A DNA stretch of 20,499 bases from a virus. A program made the position numbers and the translations under genes. This document shows positions 20,229 to 20,499 of the stretch, one piece after another (the first letter of the stretch is position 1; every line of letters begins with the position of its first letter). The stretch is from positions 1 through 20,499 of the IMG/VR virus record IMGVR_UViG_3300020435_000026; one strand, 5' to 3'. The notes under the pieces were generated by a model. That model ran no database searches, was not told the origin of the DNA, and worked only from the letters and a program-made list of their open reading frames with translations.

Positions 20229-20499
20229 TCGTCCTCTTCAATAGTTAGTCGGTACCAGCCGTCGTGGCTGCTATTGTAGACGGATGCACGCACCACATAG
20301 TCGCCTTCCTCTAGGTTGGTGCGGACAATCTCGCTGTCCCAAGTGTCACTCACATTGTCAATGACTGCGGGAAGATCCGGCCAACCTGAACAATCGGTGC
20401 CAGCGTTTTCACATCTTATTACGTGCGGAGTTTCGTCAGGGTCGGTGGCAGTGCTCGGCGGGTTGATACACCCCTGTATGCCCCCGTTGTCATCACACT
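20225..20499 (-). CDS. C-terminal part of a Cys-containing, probably exported protein
   Basis: 90 codons are visible, open at the window edge, so the N terminus is missing. Four Cys (two early, two in an Arg-Cys-Glu-Asn and an Asp-Cys-Ser setting) could form disulfides. The end reads Leu-Glu-Glu-Gly-Asp-Tyr-Val-Val-Arg-Ala-Ser-Val, then Gly-Trp-Tyr-Arg-Leu-Thr-Ile, like the last strands of a beta-sandwich such as pre-peptidase C-terminal domains. An extracellular or virion-surface role is plausible. A signal peptide cannot be checked here. The stop overlaps the start of the 45-aa gene. Confidence 0.6.
   Translation of the reverse strand, partial: CDDNGGIQGCINPPSTATDPDETPHVIRCENAGTDCSGWPDLPAVIDNVSDTWDSEIVRTNLEEGDYVVRASVYNSSHDGWYRLTIEEDE

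Noticed and set aside
1-20499. tRNA genes, CRISPR arrays, insertion sequences, integrase or attachment site
   Set aside because: Looked for by eye on both strands; no cloverleaf, regularly spaced repeat, transposase or recombinase motif was found.

Overview
This window is part of the genome of a tailed phage with a contractile tail (myovirus type). It holds the packaging, lysis-like, head, neck and tail gene block. The evidence is one co-oriented series: terminase large subunit, portal, scaffold, N4 gp56-type major capsid protein, tail sheath, T4 gp19-type tail tube, a tail assembly chaperone with an overlapping second frame, and the start of a tape measure protein. Almost all genes lie on the minus strand, so the biological order runs from high to low coordinates. 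Moderate GC, an r1t-type holin, a small HTH protein ending in a Cys-rich tail, a zinc-ribbon protein of a type frequent in actinophages and probable leaderless mRNAs suggest an actinobacterial host. The host call is inference.

Layout in transcription order. (1) 20499-20091, minus: the end of a Cys-containing, probably exported protein and a 45-aa protein. (2) 20083-19346, plus: a zinc-ribbon protein with a long acidic tail. It starts at a compact divergent promoter (19308-19346) that also fires leftward. (3) 19278-18013, minus: a 59-aa coiled-coil protein, a KTSC-domain protein, a 26-aa membrane peptide, a two-helix membrane protein and a 78-aa protein. (4) 18016-15118: terminase large subunit, a 139-aa unknown and a 278-aa protein that may be a distant HhH-GPD-like enzyme. 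(5) 15130-14933: a sense/antisense ORF pair, of which the plus-strand ORF looks more like a protein. (6) 14936-12887: a membrane-anchored coiled-coil protein, an HTH protein, a metallophosphoesterase and a holin. (7) 12816-9153: portal, scaffold and capsid. (8) 9055-4536: a low-complexity capsid-neighbour protein, an S74 self-cleaving fibre, a 48-aa gene and four neck/tail-completion proteins. (9) 4501-1: sheath (with a duplicated insertion domain), tube, chaperone pair and tape measure.

Genes are tightly packed with many start/stop overlaps (TAATG, ATGA, TAGTG), which implies translational coupling in a long late operon. Several spots carry an extended -10 motif of the form TGN-TANNNT, which I propose as the phage promoter type. 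There is no gene-free stretch over 300 bases. I saw no tRNA, CRISPR array, insertion sequence, integrase or endolysin. All calls come from reading the sequence; no database search was run.
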